A stretch of DNA of 64,000 nt, taken from contig OZ024725.1 in NCBI GenBank assembly GCA_964016875.1, positions 44,167,427-44,231,426 on the forward strand, written 5' to 3'. The notes under the pieces were generated by a model, which saw nothing but the letters and a program-made list of their open reading frames with translations, had not been told where the DNA came from and ran no database searches. The first letter of the stretch is position 1; every line of letters begins with the position of its first letter. The translations under genes and the position numbers were made by a program. This stretch comes from Fallopia convolvulus. Taxonomy: Eukaryota > Streptophyta > Magnoliopsida > Caryophyllales > Polygonaceae. Positions 1 through 10,681 of this stretch are shown here, one piece after another.

Positions 1-2102
1 ACTAAAAAAAATATTCCCCGAAAGGTCAGCTGCTAATCTATCAAGTTAGAAAGAATACGGAAATTGCAAGACGTTTTAAAAGCATTTACAAAGTCAGCAT
101 CCAAGTCCACAACCGCACTCATAACTCTAAAGGCCAATACCTAAATTAGTTATTATTAGTCACACATAGCCACATACGCATTCACAAATACAACCTCACA
201 AAAATGCAATTCCTCCATCTCGCAATCCGACCACCAAGGCGCTCATCGCCGCGCCGAGTGCAGAGGCAGGCCCTCTCACTCCACTTCACAATCTCCCTTC
301 TAACCCCGGCTAAGCCTCCATTGGAGCACTTGCCAAAACACATTAATAATAATTTTCATTTTGAAGGGGCAAGATTTCCCTGTCACACGGGTCATACATA
401 GCCAACTCTTCCTCCACGCCAGCTACGATGAGGCCGTGTCGGAAATGGTACCAACACAGAGAAAACGTTCCAAAAATATCTTGCCGATAAAATGCGTTCA
501 AAACCATTTTACACACATAGCGATTCATGAAGTTCAAAACAATTTAAAAAGGTATTCAGGACTAGTTCCCAAAACCCGCCCTACAATAACGGTATGCAAT
601 CTAACAAGATAGAGAAGAACCGAGCAAGTCGAAAACGACTTACCTCAAGTGAAGAATTCTTTGACGGAGACGGAAAACTAAGAGTGTAGGCAACAACAAT
701 TCCCTAATGGAAATAGTACGAGAAAAACGATATTAGGTTCAAACCAAACCTCATTTAACGATTCTTGTAAACTATTCTATTTATTTTCCTAACCCAACTC
801 ACCAATTAGTACAACCACTTATCCAAACGGGATTAACTATTACCTTAAGCTCATAATCTAAGCTTAACCCATATAAAACTAGTTAATCCAAAAACCAACC
901 TCCCAATTCAACTTAAAAACTATGCCCACAACTTGAGTAGCCTAATACTATACTAATTAACTTAGTATACCATATATTTATAAGTCTGTTAGCTAACCCT
1001 CTACTAACCTGCTAGACTATTAACACGTTGAAGCAACTAACCCAACAACTTGCTAACTATTAACAAATATTAATACCCAGTCAACTAATAGAAACACTCA
1101 CCGAAACAATTAATACGTGTAATCGTTAACACTTTCTAAGTTATTGTAGCTACAACCAAACGTGAATTAGATTAATAATTTTCTACACGAACACATAAAA
1201 TACAACTTCTAACCAAGCATCCTACATTAAATAACCCACCCCTACTAGTACGAACCATTGCAATAATAAAACATATATATATAAGTTCGAACTTGTATCT
1301 TCCTCTACTACGTAACAAGCCAAAAGAAAGGAGCGGAAGGTACCGACGACTACTCAACGGAACGGGTTTAGCACGACCCGATGATCGAAGACGGTTTCAG
1401 AAAGCAACAACACAAAGGAGGTCTGTAAAAAGGAGTGATAATTAAGGGCAAGGGAGAGACAAAGTAGATCGATGATACTAGATTAATAGCCGCTATCAAA
1501 ATACCGGTGATCCGAATTAACTTGTGGAACCACCAAAGCTTGTGAACGAACTATCAAGACGGAAAACATTGCCGCCTCGGGCGTCTAGTTGTGGCATGCT
1601 GCCCCTGGTGCGATCGAAACGACGCTAGCGTGGTCTGTAACTCCCGCCGGAGAGGATTGAAACCGGGAAGAAACATGCCTAACGCGAGGCTAAACGAGGA
1701 AGGCGAAAGCCTTTAATTCCAAAGTGGAGGATCTCTTCTGTTTGGTTTCTAATGATTAATTAGGTAGATAAGTATAAAAGAAGTAATTAGATGTGGATTT
1801 AATGAGAGTTTTCTAGGTTGTTAGGATAGGGTAAGGTGATAAGATCAAATTTGGATAAAAGAAATATATATATGGATATAGAATTAGTTACTAAGGTGAA
1901 ATAGATATATCGGTAGGTATACAACTATATAAGGAAACCAAGGGTGTTTGTATAACTGCTTATAATAAATATTCTTTTCCCGCCGGGGTTGCTCGTGGGT
2001 CAAGAAATCTTGATTACTTGCTGTACAAGAAATTCGTTTTCCGACTTAAAAGGAAATATGACATCGAATATTACAATAGCCATTTCCAGTACCTTCATCC
2101 CA
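1..2102. other. No gene recognised; decayed repeat-like DNA
   Basis: I see no coding region in this stretch. It is AT-rich except for a GC-richer patch at about 1560-1720. A TATA-like string (CTATATAAGG) lies near 1925, which is how the U3 part of an LTR can look, but I could not find matching LTR ends, a primer-binding site or a polypurine tract. The gag fragment on the minus strand stops being recognisable at about 2103, so the remainder of element E, or a further insertion into it, should start here. Confidence 0.4.
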
Positions 2103-2690
2103 TCAATCTGTCATTTTCGTCGAGAAGAACCTATCCAACATCTTGTTCTTAAACATATCCCAACTCAATTGAGGATGTTCAGAGAGTCCAAAATTCTCCC
2201 ACCACTCATTTGCCCCTTCTTTCAGCTGTAGAGAAGCGATCTGCACCTTTTCAGAAGGGGTACACACCACATTGCATAGCAACTTCTCCATGTGTGAGAA
2301 CCAATAAGTGATCTTAACAGGTTCCCTAGTTCCGTCATAGCTATCGGGTCTGATGGATGTGAACGTCTTCAACGCTCGAGCAAAGTTGGAGCCATTGTCA
2401 CGAGGTGGGTTTTGCATGATACAATCTCCATTGCTAGCAGATTGTTCTCCTAGCTCAACCTCAGGTGCTACCAATGGAGCTCATTGGTTCATCCATTGCA
2501 TGGTTTGAACCACTATAGCCTTGATTACCTCTAGTGTAGCAGCGTTGAGGTTCACAGACTCCTTAACGTTGGCAGCTTGTTGGTGATCACGTTGGGTGCC
2601 TTGGTTGTGGGACTCTGTACCTTCCCTATTGTTGTCCATATTTCAGGCACTCCTCAATTGAATTCTATTCGTGTTACGAGTATTGACCAT
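2103..2690 (-). pseudogene. Element E: Ty3/gypsy gag core (broken)
   Basis: The minus strand encodes a retrotransposon capsid domain. A start-like MVNTRN occurs at 2690 in the same frame. The domain features follow: SYDGTREP, a WFSHMEKLL helix, then LKEGANEWWENFG. These match the retrotrans_gag family, which forms the virus-like particle around the RNA. Two in-frame stops (one at 2643-2645, one just upstream of the main open stretch) break it. Similarity fades after STKMTD, well before any zinc knuckle, so the domain is truncated at its C-terminal side. It belongs to the same minus-strand element as the reading frame at 2882-3193 and 24752-25140 and lies downstream of it. Family assignment is by motif only. 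Confidence 0.6.
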
Positions 2691-2881
2691 CTGAACATTC
2701 ATAAGCGAAGTTCTATTCATTTAGATATTGGATCACTAACTCAAAATCTCATAACATAAAAATGGTTCAAAACAAAAAGGTAACACACTTCCAAGCGTCA
2801 ACATAGAAAAGAACAACATATCCTAAGACAACGGAATGACATAGAACATAAACTTATAGCAACTACTCAAGGAGGTAATGA

Positions 2882-3193
2882 CTAGATTTCAGGCCCGCTC
2901 GGACCAGTCGGGGATGGGGGATGGCAACACTTGTCCAAAATATTTGGGTCAAACATTAGGGGACTCATCATGGTACCATCACGCTTCAACAACATCTCCC
3001 CTTGTTCGATGCTATCCTTGAGGTTATGCGCCAGTTCGCGCTCCTCATACACAAGATCTTGGAACCTCTGTGCCATGAGCTCATGGTATTTCATCTTGCA
3101 ATGCCACTCCTCTAGTTGTGGGATGGTGGCGTCAAATTTGGCTCGAATCTGCCTGGGCTCAATGCGTTCCTTAACTGATAAATCCACCAAACA
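2882..3193 (-). pseudogene. Element E: 3' half of a split coiled-coil ORF
   Basis: This minus-strand frame continues the reading frame interrupted at 24752. On the far side of the 21.6-kb insertion the codon TGT (24756-24754) is followed by the target-site bases. Here TGT (3193-3191) is followed by TTG and the frame carries on to a stop at 2882. The product is charged and helical (EEWHCKMKYHELMAQRFQ), consistent with a coiled coil. It lies upstream of the gag core of the same element. I do not recognise a catalytic function. The clean continuation of frame across the insertion is the main evidence that both halves belong together. Confidence 0.6.
3189..3193. repeat. Left target-site duplication of the C/D composite
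   Basis: AAACA precedes the outer LTR end TGATGCG at 3194. The partner, TAACA at 24752-24756, follows the other outer end. Four of five bases match. Confidence 0.6.
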
Positions 3194-3773
3194 TGATGCG
3201 TTCCGGTCCTTGACCGAGAACGATCATGACGAGCCCGAGTCTATCGAGACCTTGGCATCCACCTTAGATTCCGACCTAGCTCGTTATTGTTATATTTATT
3301 ATTTATTATTATATTTCCTGTTTTGGCATATTTCTGTTTATAGTTAGTTTCTATTTATATTTCCGCTATTAATATTTTTGGGCGTATGTCTACTTATGCT
3401 TAAGAGAGTGGCCCAATAGTTAATTAGGCCCATTAGCTAGACCTAGTTAGGTTTTGCATTTTCTATTTAAATTCTTCGATGCACTCAGTTTTATTTACAC
3501 CTTGCTTAATACAAATTGCCTTTTATGAATCGAGTTTCTCTTCCCTAAGGCCTAGGCATCAAACCTGGTTCGCGAATCGAACCCTTTTCTATCCCTTTTC
3601 CCCACACCCTCGTCTCGGCCCTAGGCCACCCGAAATCGATCCGTCGAGTTTTCCCTCACGAGCCACCCTGTGGTTCGCGCTTATCCCGGTTACTATTCAT
3701 TGGAGAAGATCTGAGGTCGTTCCGAGCCTAGATCGGGCATTCATGCGATCCACCCAAAAGGCGGAACGCATCA
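3194..3773 (+). repeat. Element C 5' LTR (580 bp)
   Basis: The LTR runs from TGATGCGTTCCG to CGGAACGCATCA, so its ends are a 12-bp perfect terminal inverted repeat. Two further copies of this LTR, in the opposite orientation, lie at 22973-23546 and 24171-24751. A TATA-like CTATTTAAATTC lies near 3463. A degenerate primer-binding site follows directly. Confidence 0.85.
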
Positions 3774-3775
3774 AC

Positions 3776-3787
3776 TGGCATCAGGGC
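3776..3787 (+). other. Element C primer-binding site (degenerate)
   Basis: TGGCATCAGGGC follows the LTR after two bases. It differs by two bases from TGGTATCAGAGC, the usual site complementary to initiator methionine tRNA. The intact form is present in the related element D at 24157-24168. Confidence 0.65.
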
Positions 3788-4502
3788 CATCGTCTTGTAA
3801 GTCTCCTGATTCGATCTTTGCACATTCACCACCATAATTCCACCATTAATTCAGCAAAAAAATCGAATTTTTTTTTAAAGCCAAACCCTAATTCATTGTT
3901 CTTGTCCTTTGAAGTATAATTGTGGTGTGATTTGTTCATTGCTTTGCTATTGCTTGATTGATTGCCCATCGTTAGTGATTTTCAATTACTTTCAAGGCTA
4001 TCTTACTTGTGTTTGACTGCATTGAACTATATTTATCATTGCATATCTATCGTTGCTTGTTTGAGGTCACCGAATTTCAGCATTATAAAAAAGAAGCAAT
4101 TTTCGGCCCTCGTTTAATTAAAAAAAATCAGTTGTGGGTGGCATAGTCAAAATAAGGTAAGCCATTAAACTACATTTGTTAAAAAAAAAAGAGGAGAGAA
4201 TTTTTGGGTGGTAAAGCCAAAATAAGGTAAGCCATAAGCCACACTTTGCTAGTGATTTTAACTTTGTTAGTGCTTGCATCATTCCTTGTTTGCTAGTACT
4301 ACTTGTTTGATATTACTCAATTGTGTGGGTTTATATCTTGCCTTAACTTTGCTTTGTTCAATACCACCACTGTTTTAATCGTGAGCCTAAGCCGCCTCTC
4401 GCACAAAGAGCCACCCACCTTGTGTGAGTGCATTGCTCGGATCAAGAGCTAAGACTTTGTGTGTTTGCTTGCCATTGTTCGTTTTGTTCTTTGTTACTTG
4501 TC
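3788..4502 (+). other. Element C untranslated leader
   Basis: This is AT-rich leader between PBS and gag with no gene. It contains two direct repeats that share GTCAAAATAAGGTAAGCCAT-like sequence, at about 4134-4168 and 4203-4238. Confidence 0.5.
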
Positions 4503-4714
4503 ATGTCTTCTCCTTCTGCTTCAGGTGCATTGCAAAATCAAGAGGACGATCCTAAACTCAACCCTACTGCCTTGATCGAGGCCATGCCTATAGAACAAGA
4601 AATTGCTCTTTTAAGGCAACAAATGGCTGATATGCAAGCTCGTTTTGACGCCCAACTTGCATACCTTGCTCCGCAACCGACATCGGCTCAAATGCCGCAA
4701 CCGGACATCAACAC
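4503..4714 (+). pseudogene. Element C gag, N-terminal part (interrupted)
   Basis: A frame opening with MSSPSASG encodes a short acidic leader and a helix (EIALLRQQMADMQARFDAQ) typical of the N-terminus of plant Ty3/gypsy gag proteins. It is cut at 4714 by the 5' LTR of element A. The frame resumes after A's 3' target duplication at 17922, with the codon phase preserved. The start is chosen because the upstream part of the open frame (4428-4502) lacks gag character and lies in the leader. Confidence 0.6.
4710..4714. repeat. Left target-site duplication of element A (AACAC)
   Basis: AACAC immediately precedes the LTR start TGATATCC. The identical AACAC is at 17917-17921 after the 3' LTR. Confidence 0.92.
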
Positions 4715-4977
4715 TGATATCCGTTGTTTAGGTAGGTTTTTAGTGTCTAGTTAGATTAGATTTGGTTAGTTTTTATGCTAGGGTTTTAGGTTATTGAGTC
4801 TTTTTGCCATAGTTTTCGTATTTCTTTGAGATTCGGAAACTACGCGTATTTTGTGTCTTTTTTGTAGGTACTTTGGAGCGTAAACGAAGAATTTGTAGTA
4901 CCACACGAGGAGGTGGACAAGCTTTGAGGAGAAGTTAAGGAAGGAAGCCCGGAAAGAGAGTAGAATCAAGCCAAAGG

Positions 4978-5106
4978 AGCTCGTGCACGAGCTAAAGCAA
5001 GCCAAGAACGACTCAACAAGGTCGTGCACGAGCCAACACTTGCCAAGATCGACCCACCCCAAAATCCAAGCTTCAGGGTCGACCCTTGGAGGGTCGTGCA
5101 CGACCC
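4978..5106. repeat. Palindrome cluster in the element A 5' LTR
   Basis: Perfect palindromes AGCTCGTGCACGAGCT (4978-4993), GGGTCGACCC (5076-5085) and GGGTCGTGCACGACCC (5091-5106) lie here, with a near copy GGTCGTGCACGAGCC at 5020-5034. A further variant, GGGTCGTGCACAACCC, is at 5926-5941. The cluster lies upstream of the TATA box, so in U3. Confidence 0.9.
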
Positions 5107-5229
5107 ACTTTGGGTTGTGCATGGCGCTGACTCTTGCTAAATTCCGTGATCTTTTGTAAAATATTCTATCTTTAATTTTAGGAAGTTGTTTGATCTTGTT
5201 TCCTAGGTTAATTAGGACTCCTTTTTCTC

Positions 5230-5237
5230 TATAAAAG
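5230..5237 (+). promoter_or_regulatory. TATA box of element A 5' LTR
   Basis: TATAAAAG lies 515 bp into the LTR. The same position in the 3' LTR (17045-17052) is conserved. It is the only good TATA box in the LTR. Confidence 0.65.
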
Positions 5238-5533
5238 GAGGAAAAACTCTTTGTTTTGGGGTTCCGGATTTTGCTCTATTTTTATTTACGTATTTTGTGG
5301 AGATTGGGAAAAAGACTTGGAGAACAAGTTGGACAAATTTGTAAGACTTCTTCTTAGGATAATTTAATTTTCGGTTTTATGATCATGATGTTTTCGTTTT
5401 GTTTAGCTATGTGTGAGTAGTTCTCTTAGATTCTAGGGTTGGGTGAAAATCCAACACGATCATGCATGTCTAAACTTGAATTCATGACTTGAATGCTTGA
5501 AAGATCATATCTATCTATCATGTGCTAAATCCC

Positions 5534-5713
5534 TTTGCGAAAGTTGAGGCAATATCTTGCAATTAACCTAAAAGCGAAAGTGTAAAGTTGGTTGCTTGAT
5601 TAGATCTAATAGGATTATTTGCGAAAGTTGATATTCCTAGGTTGAAGGATAGATAGAAAGTTGTTTAATTTGCGACAGTTGATTGAATAACTTGAATTGT
5701 TTGCGACAGTTGA
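5534..5713 (+). repeat. Direct repeats TTTGCGA(A/C)AGTTGA in element A LTR
   Basis: Copies are at 5534-5547, 5618-5631, 5669-5682 and 5700-5713, plus a weaker one (AAAGCGAAAGTG) near 5571. They lie downstream of the TATA box and so should be in the transcribed R-U5 part. The 3' LTR has the same set at about 17349-17528. Confidence 0.85.
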
Positions 5714-6104
5714 CTTTTCTATGATCATAATTGCATGATGGTTGTGAATTCTTGTTGAAAGCATGTATGGTTGTTGTTGTGGTTGCCCTAGCCCTAGGAT
5801 TGCCTTTTTATATTTGATTAAAACTCGTTAATTTTTCTTGATCTCGACCTCACCAAGGTCGTGTTCGATCCTAGCCTTCGTTTGTGTTTGTGTATGTTTG
5901 TGTGTGCCCAGGATCGACCCCCGTAGGGTCGTGCACAACCCTAGTCAGATCGGTCTTGGCTTGTTTTGTTCGTGTTTGCTTTGCTTTCTGTAGTTTGTCA
6001 ACTATTTTTTAGCCCTATTCTCATTCCCGTGGACGAACCTGACTCCCTGTACTCAGCGGGGTTATGATATAAATTTATTTGTTTAAGAATACCCTTCAAC
6101 AAAT

Positions 6105-6122
6105 TGGCGCCGTTGTCGGGGA
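6105..6122 (+). other. Element A primer-binding site
   Basis: TGGCGCCGTTGTCGGGGA begins three bases after the LTR. It is complementary, with one mismatch, to the 3' end of plant tRNA-Asp, the usual primer of Athila/Tat elements. Confidence 0.88.
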
Positions 6123-6217
6123 TTGAGCAATAGTGCCTAGTTTAGGTGATATTGGGGTTTGGGACTAGCCCTTACCCTTTTTTTTTATTTTGTTTCTTTT
6201 GTCTTTGTTCGCAGTGT

Positions 6218-7885
6218 ATGCCATCTAGTTCTTCCTGGAGAACTTTTGCGATTAACTACGACAGCGAACCAGAGAGGTCCTTCCATCGACGTTTGAGGGA
6301 ACAATGAGCAATGGGCGACGCTGAGACTCTTGCTCAACAAATGGAGGAACTCCGCACTGAGATGCAGCGCATACGAATGGACCGAGATGCTCAGGCTGCA
6401 AATGGGCGGCGAGCTCAGGCGCAACTGGACGCTATCCCGACGAATGCCAAGCAATACATGCACCCAGAACTGAGGGTGCCCGAATCGGCGATAGTGCTCC
6501 CGGAGATTGACCTCACTTTTGAGATTAAATCTCATTTCATATCCTTAATCATGCGTTCTCAATTTGAGGGGAAACCCACTGAATGCCCCATGTAGCATAT
6601 AAAGAATTTCACTAATTTATGTGACACTATTGCTGCTGACGGTGTCGCACTTGAATATGTTCTCTTGAAGGCTTTTAAGTGGTCTCTTGCAGGAAAAGCT
6701 TTGAGTTGGTCGGAGAGCTTGCCACCCAGATCTATCACGACGTGGAAGGCTTTGCGTGATCTATTCATGACCAAGTTCATTCCACCGGCGAAAACAATGG
6801 AGCTTAGGAAGCGCATCACCTCCTACCATCAACTTCCAAACGAGACGCTTGTGGAAACTTGGGAGCGGTTTAAGGAACTTCTTCAGCAATGTCCTACTCA
6901 TGGACAACCACCCTATGTGTTTCAAGAGATTTTCTTTCAGGGGATTAATGCCGCTACAAAGGACAGAATCAACCTCCACACCGATTGTGGGTTCATTGAG
7001 ATGGATCCCGATTAAGCTTGGGCTTTGTTGGACAAGCTAACCAACTATGATGCCATGTACGGAACCCAACAAGCTAAGCCAATGGAGAGGAAGCTGTATG
7101 AGCCACAATTTGATGTGGTAGATCGGGATGTGAAGTTCCAATTCATGCAAGGTGAGATTAACCGTTTGAAAAAGCAAGTAAGTTACTTTAAACCTTCTCA
7201 ATCTTGTCAAGAATGCGGGTCTTCCGCCCATATTATTTCCAATTGCACTAACTTGCAGCAAGTACGAGCCGCCGAGGCTTATGAGGAGGCAAACTACATG
7301 AGAGGTTCCTATAGGAACCAAAACAATTATGCAGGGAGGAGCAATGCTCAACCATCTTGGGGCAATTCCAATTATGATCAATACAAGAAACCCCCTCAAC
7401 AAGAGCAACGCCCCCCTCCGTACCGTCCTCCGGGTTATCAAGAGCCACCATCATGGGTGAAAGGGCTGCAAGAAGGAATCAATGGAGTCTAGACCGGGAT
7501 CAATGGAATACGAGCTGAGTTGAAAGGTGTTCATGCACGGTTGGGAGAATTTGAATCATGGAGAAAAAACGTCGATTCCCAACTTGGACAACTAGCTACT
7601 CAAATCCTGAGACCTCATGGACAACTCCCGGGCCACCCTGAGGAGAATCCTAGAGGCCGAGCAAGTGATGGTGAAATCCGAACCATGCACTTAAGGAGTG
7701 GCAAAGCTTTGCCCGAGTCATCTAAGAATAAGGAGAAAGAAGAAGCCTTAGGACCGACCCTGTCAGGGTCTAGCACGACCCCAACAGAAGTTGGACCTCT
7801 CAAGACCGACCCTGCGTTGACTCCAATAGGGTCGAGCAAAGGGGTCGAGCACGACCCCCTCAAGGGTCGATCCGGAGGGCACTAA
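6218..7885 (+). pseudogene. Element A gag (five in-frame stops)
   Basis: This frame encodes capsid and nucleocapsid. MPSSSSW starts it and aligns with the MPAGRRR start of element B gag. The capsid features are ALSWSESLPPRSITTWKAL, then RKRITSYHQLPNETLVETWERF and HGQPPYVFQEIFFQGI. A CCHC-like segment (CQECGSSAHIISNC) lies near 7206-7247 and a glutamine/proline-rich tail follows. Stops in the same frame are at 6305, 6593, 7013, 7490 and 7883. At 6305 element B has CGA, so this is a CpG transition. The last part (7741-7885) is filled with GTCGTGCACGAC-type repeats. The protein packages the element RNA when intact; this copy cannot make a full-length one. Confidence 0.88.
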
Positions 7886-7950
7886 TAACAAAGAAGAAGA
7901 GGCGATCGACCCTCTAAGGGTCGAGCTCGATCACCCTTCGCCAGGTAAGT
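7741..7950 (+). repeat. Palindrome block at gag-protease junction of element A
   Basis: The block holds GGACCGACCC, GGGTCTAGCACGACCCC, GGGGTCGAGCACGACCCC and GGGTCGAGCTCGATC, all variants of GGGTCGTGCACGACCC. It ends with the perfect splice-donor-like string CAGGTAAGT at 7942-7950. Its encoded peptide (GPLKTDPA) recurs in the block at 10485-10680. Confidence 0.8.
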
Positions 7951-8640
7951 CTTCTAACCCTTCTCTTTCCATTCACTCTCAATCTAAAGTACTTCCTTTC
8001 CCTTCTAAGAAACCCAAAGACTCCACTGAAGGTAAGTTCAAGCGCTTTGTTAAGTTGCTTCAAGGTTTAAATCTTTCCATTCCTTTCGCTGAGGCTTTGA
8101 ATGAAATGCCTGCTTATACTAAATTCTTGAAGGAGATCTTATCTAGGAAGCGATCCATGTCGGAATTGACAGATGAAGTGAGATCGTTGGAGCTTCCCGA
8201 GAAGCTAGGCGACCCAGGTAAGTTTGTTATTACAATTGGTATTGGAGCTTACCGTTTCAAAGCTTTGTGTGATCTAGGTGCTAGTACGAGTTTGCTTCCA
8301 CTTTCAATTTGGTCCAAGACCAACATGGGGCCTTTAGTACCGGTGAACATGAGGCTATACATCGGATGGGTCGTGTGTCAAGCCAACGGGAGTGGTAGAT
8401 GATTTCCCGGTTCAAGTTGAGAAGTTCTTTGTGCCCAATGATTTCATAGTGATGGAGATGCTTGAAGATCCCGTGGTGCCCATTATTCTCGGACAGCCAT
8501 TCTTAGCCACAGCGGGAGCCATCATAGATGTCAAGAACGGTCTTCTCACCTTCAACATTGGAGAAGAGGTGGTTGGGTTCCGGTTCAACCCAACAATGAA
8601 GGACTCAAATCAGGAGGAGGTCAAGATGCTATACACACGC
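7951..8640 (+). pseudogene. Element A aspartic protease region (frameshifted)
   Basis: The frame encodes FKRFVKLLQGLNLSIPFAEAL, then the protease core: FKALCDLGASTSLLPLSIW (the D-L-G-A active-site motif, about 8256-8310) and VPIILGQPFLATAGAIIDV (about 8485-8530). Element B encodes the same run. The reading frame shifts near 8362: comparison with element B's SLYMADGSCVKPTG shows a two-base deletion at LYI, after which the frame resumes at 8392. Protease would cleave the gag-pol polyprotein; the deletion separates its two halves, so it should be inactive here. Confidence 0.85.
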
Positions 8641-8720
8641 TCTGACTACATTGAGTGCAAAAACCCAACAGAGAAATTCATGGCTTGGGATCCTCTACCA
8701 CACGTTTTAGGGGTCTCAGG

Positions 8721-8750
8721 ACCGACCCTCCAAGGGTCGTGCACGACCCT
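8721..8750. repeat. Palindrome at protease-RT linker of element A
   Basis: GGACCGACCC is followed at 8733-8750 by the perfect 18-bp palindrome AGGGTCGTGCACGACCCT. It is read as QGSCTT in the pol frame. Confidence 0.93.
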
Positions 8751-8859
8751 CCTGGATGAGAGTGAGGAGCAATGTCTTGTCTTGGATGTACTCAAACCGG
8801 AGCTTGAGGAGGAAGTTAGCCTGTCCGAGCCTACTCCCGAGCTTAATGAGCTCCCCGAC

Positions 8860-9765
8860 TCCTTGAGGTACGCTTTTCTTGGTCCTAATTCTACTCTTCC
8901 CGTTATTATTTATGCTAACTTGAGTGTGGAAGAAGAGAATAAATTGCTTGATGTGCTTAGGACCTATAGGAAAGCCATAGGGTATTCATTGGAGGAACTT
9001 AGTGGTATTTCACCCTCATTGTGCATGCATAGAATTTATATGGAGGATGATCATAAACCCACTATTGAGCATCAACGTAGGCCAAACCCTAACATGAAAG
9101 AGGTATTGAAAAAGGAAATTCTTAGGATGCTAGATGCCGGTATCATATTTCCTATCTCCGATAGCTAATGGGTTAGCCCCGTACATGTAGTTCCTAAAAA
9201 AGGAGGAATGATGGTTGTTGAAAATGAAAAAGGGGAGTTGATTCCAACTAGGACCACCACTAAGTGGAGAATGTGCATAGACTATAGGAAACTTAATAGT
9301 TCCACTAGGAAGGATCACTTTCCACTCCCCTTCATTGACCAAGTTCTAGAACGCTTAGCCCAATGCGATTACTTTTGCTATTTGGATGACTATAGTGGTT
9401 TCTGGCAGATTCCCATTCACCTCGATGATCAGGAGAAGACGACATTTACTTGTCCATATGGGACATTTGCCTATAGGAGGATGCCTTTTGGGTTGTACAA
9501 CGCCCCGGCCACCTTTCAGCGATGCATGATGGCCATCTGCTCCGACATGATTGAAGACATAGTGGAGGTATTTATGGATGATTTCTCAGTTTATGGTTCC
9601 ACTTTTGATTCATGTCTTTCTAATCTCTCTAGATTCCTTAAGAGATGTGAGGAGACTAACCTTGTGCTTAATTGGGAAAAGTGTCATTTCATGGTTAGAG
9701 AGGGTATTGTCTTAGTAAATCTAGTGTCTAAACGTGGGATTGAGGTGGACAAGGCAAAAATTTAG
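8860..9765 (+). pseudogene. Element A reverse transcriptase
   Basis: RT motifs appear in order: MHRIYMEDDHKP (near 9027), AGIIFPISDS, WVSPVHVVPKKGG, WRMCIDYRKLN, YSGFWQIPIH, TFAYRRMPFGLYNAPATFQRC and the catalytic FMDD at 9571-9582. Both catalytic aspartates of the FMDD box are present. A TAA at 9166-9168 replaces the CAA present in element B at the same site, and a TAG at 9763-9765 ends the thumb region. RT copies element RNA into DNA. It lies downstream of protease and runs directly into RNase H. The lineage-typical MEDDHKPT and DYRKLN strings support Athila. Confidence 0.92.
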
Positions 9766-9777
9766 CTTATTGAGAAA

Positions 9778-10380
9778 TTGCCCCCTCCATCCTCCGTTAA
9801 AGACGTTAGGAGCTTTTTGGGCCATGCGGGTTTTTATAGATGCTTTATTCAGGACTGTTCTAAGATTGCTAAACCATTGACTAACCTACTAATGAAAGAT
9901 GTAGTGTTCAGCATGTCTCCAGAATGTCTTGAAGCATTTTACAGGTTAATGAAAGCTCTTGTGACGGCTCCCATTATGCAATCACCGGATTGGTCACTTC
10001 CCTTCGAAATCATGTGTGATGCTAGTGACTATGCCATAGGAGCAGTTCTTGGGCAAAGGAAGGAAAAAAAGCTTCATGCCATCTACTATGCAAGTAAGAC
10101 GCTTGATGAAGCCTAGAGTATGTACACTACAACCGAGAAAGAGTTTCTTGATGTGGTGTTTGCTTTTGAGAAATTTCGCTCTTAATTAGTAGGTTCTAAG
10201 GTGATCGTTTATACTGACCATGCTGCGGTTAGATTTCTAATGGCGAAAAAAGACGCCAAGCCTAGGTTGCTTCGTTGGATGCTTTTATTGTAGGAATTCG
10301 ATCACGAAATCCGAGACAAGAAAGGAGCGGAGAACTTAGTGGCGGATCACCTATCAAGACTACCCCTTGAGCATATCCAG
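9778..10380 (+). pseudogene. Element A RT connection and RNase H
   Basis: The frame continues with RSFLGHAGFYRCFIQDCSKIAKPL, then the RNase H start (FEIMCDASDYAIGAVLGQ, near 10003), FLDVVFAFEKFRS, VIVYTDHAAVRFLMAKK and the end motif VADHLSRLP near 10339. The domain removes RNA from the RNA-DNA hybrid. Stops at 10114, 10183 and 10291 break it. Two of these sit where the family has glutamine, so they are consistent with C-to-T changes. Confidence 0.88.
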
Positions 10381-10484
10381 GAGTCCGGCGGATCAATCCC
10401 CATCAATGATACACGCCCCGATGTGACTCTTTTGCAATGCGATAAAGAGCCCTATGGAGACAAGAATGGTGGAGAAATCAAGCT

Positions 10485-10680
10485 CTCAGGACCGACCCCT
10501 CCAGGCTCGTGCACGATCCCATTGGAAATTGGACCTCTCAAGACCGACCCTGCTAGGGTCGTCATAAGGTCGTACAGGACCCCCCAGGGGTCGAGCACGA
10601 CCCCAGCTCTCGAGTCAGGCTTCGAGCACGACCCAACTGGCTCGTGCACGACCCTCACCTTGGGTCGAGCAGGTAAGTTC
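10485..10680 (+). repeat. Palindrome block at RNase H-integrase linker of element A
   Basis: The block holds GGCTCGTGCACGATCC, GGTCGTACAGGACC, GGGGTCGAGCACGACCCC (near 10588) and CTCGTGCACGACCCT (near 10640), and ends with CAGGTAAGT at 10670-10678. The peptide GPLKTDPA is shared with the block at 7741-7950, so the two blocks look like copies. Confidence 0.82.
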
Positions 10681-10681
10681 T

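Larger units (their letters stand above)
4715..6101 (+). repeat. Element A 5' LTR
   Basis: The LTR starts TGATATCCGTTG and ends CCCTTCAACA; length is 1387 bp. It contains a TATA box at 5230-5237, several copies of the GTCGTGCACGAC palindrome, and four TTTGCGA(A/C)AGTTGA repeats. The 3' copy is at 16530-17916. Confidence 0.93.
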
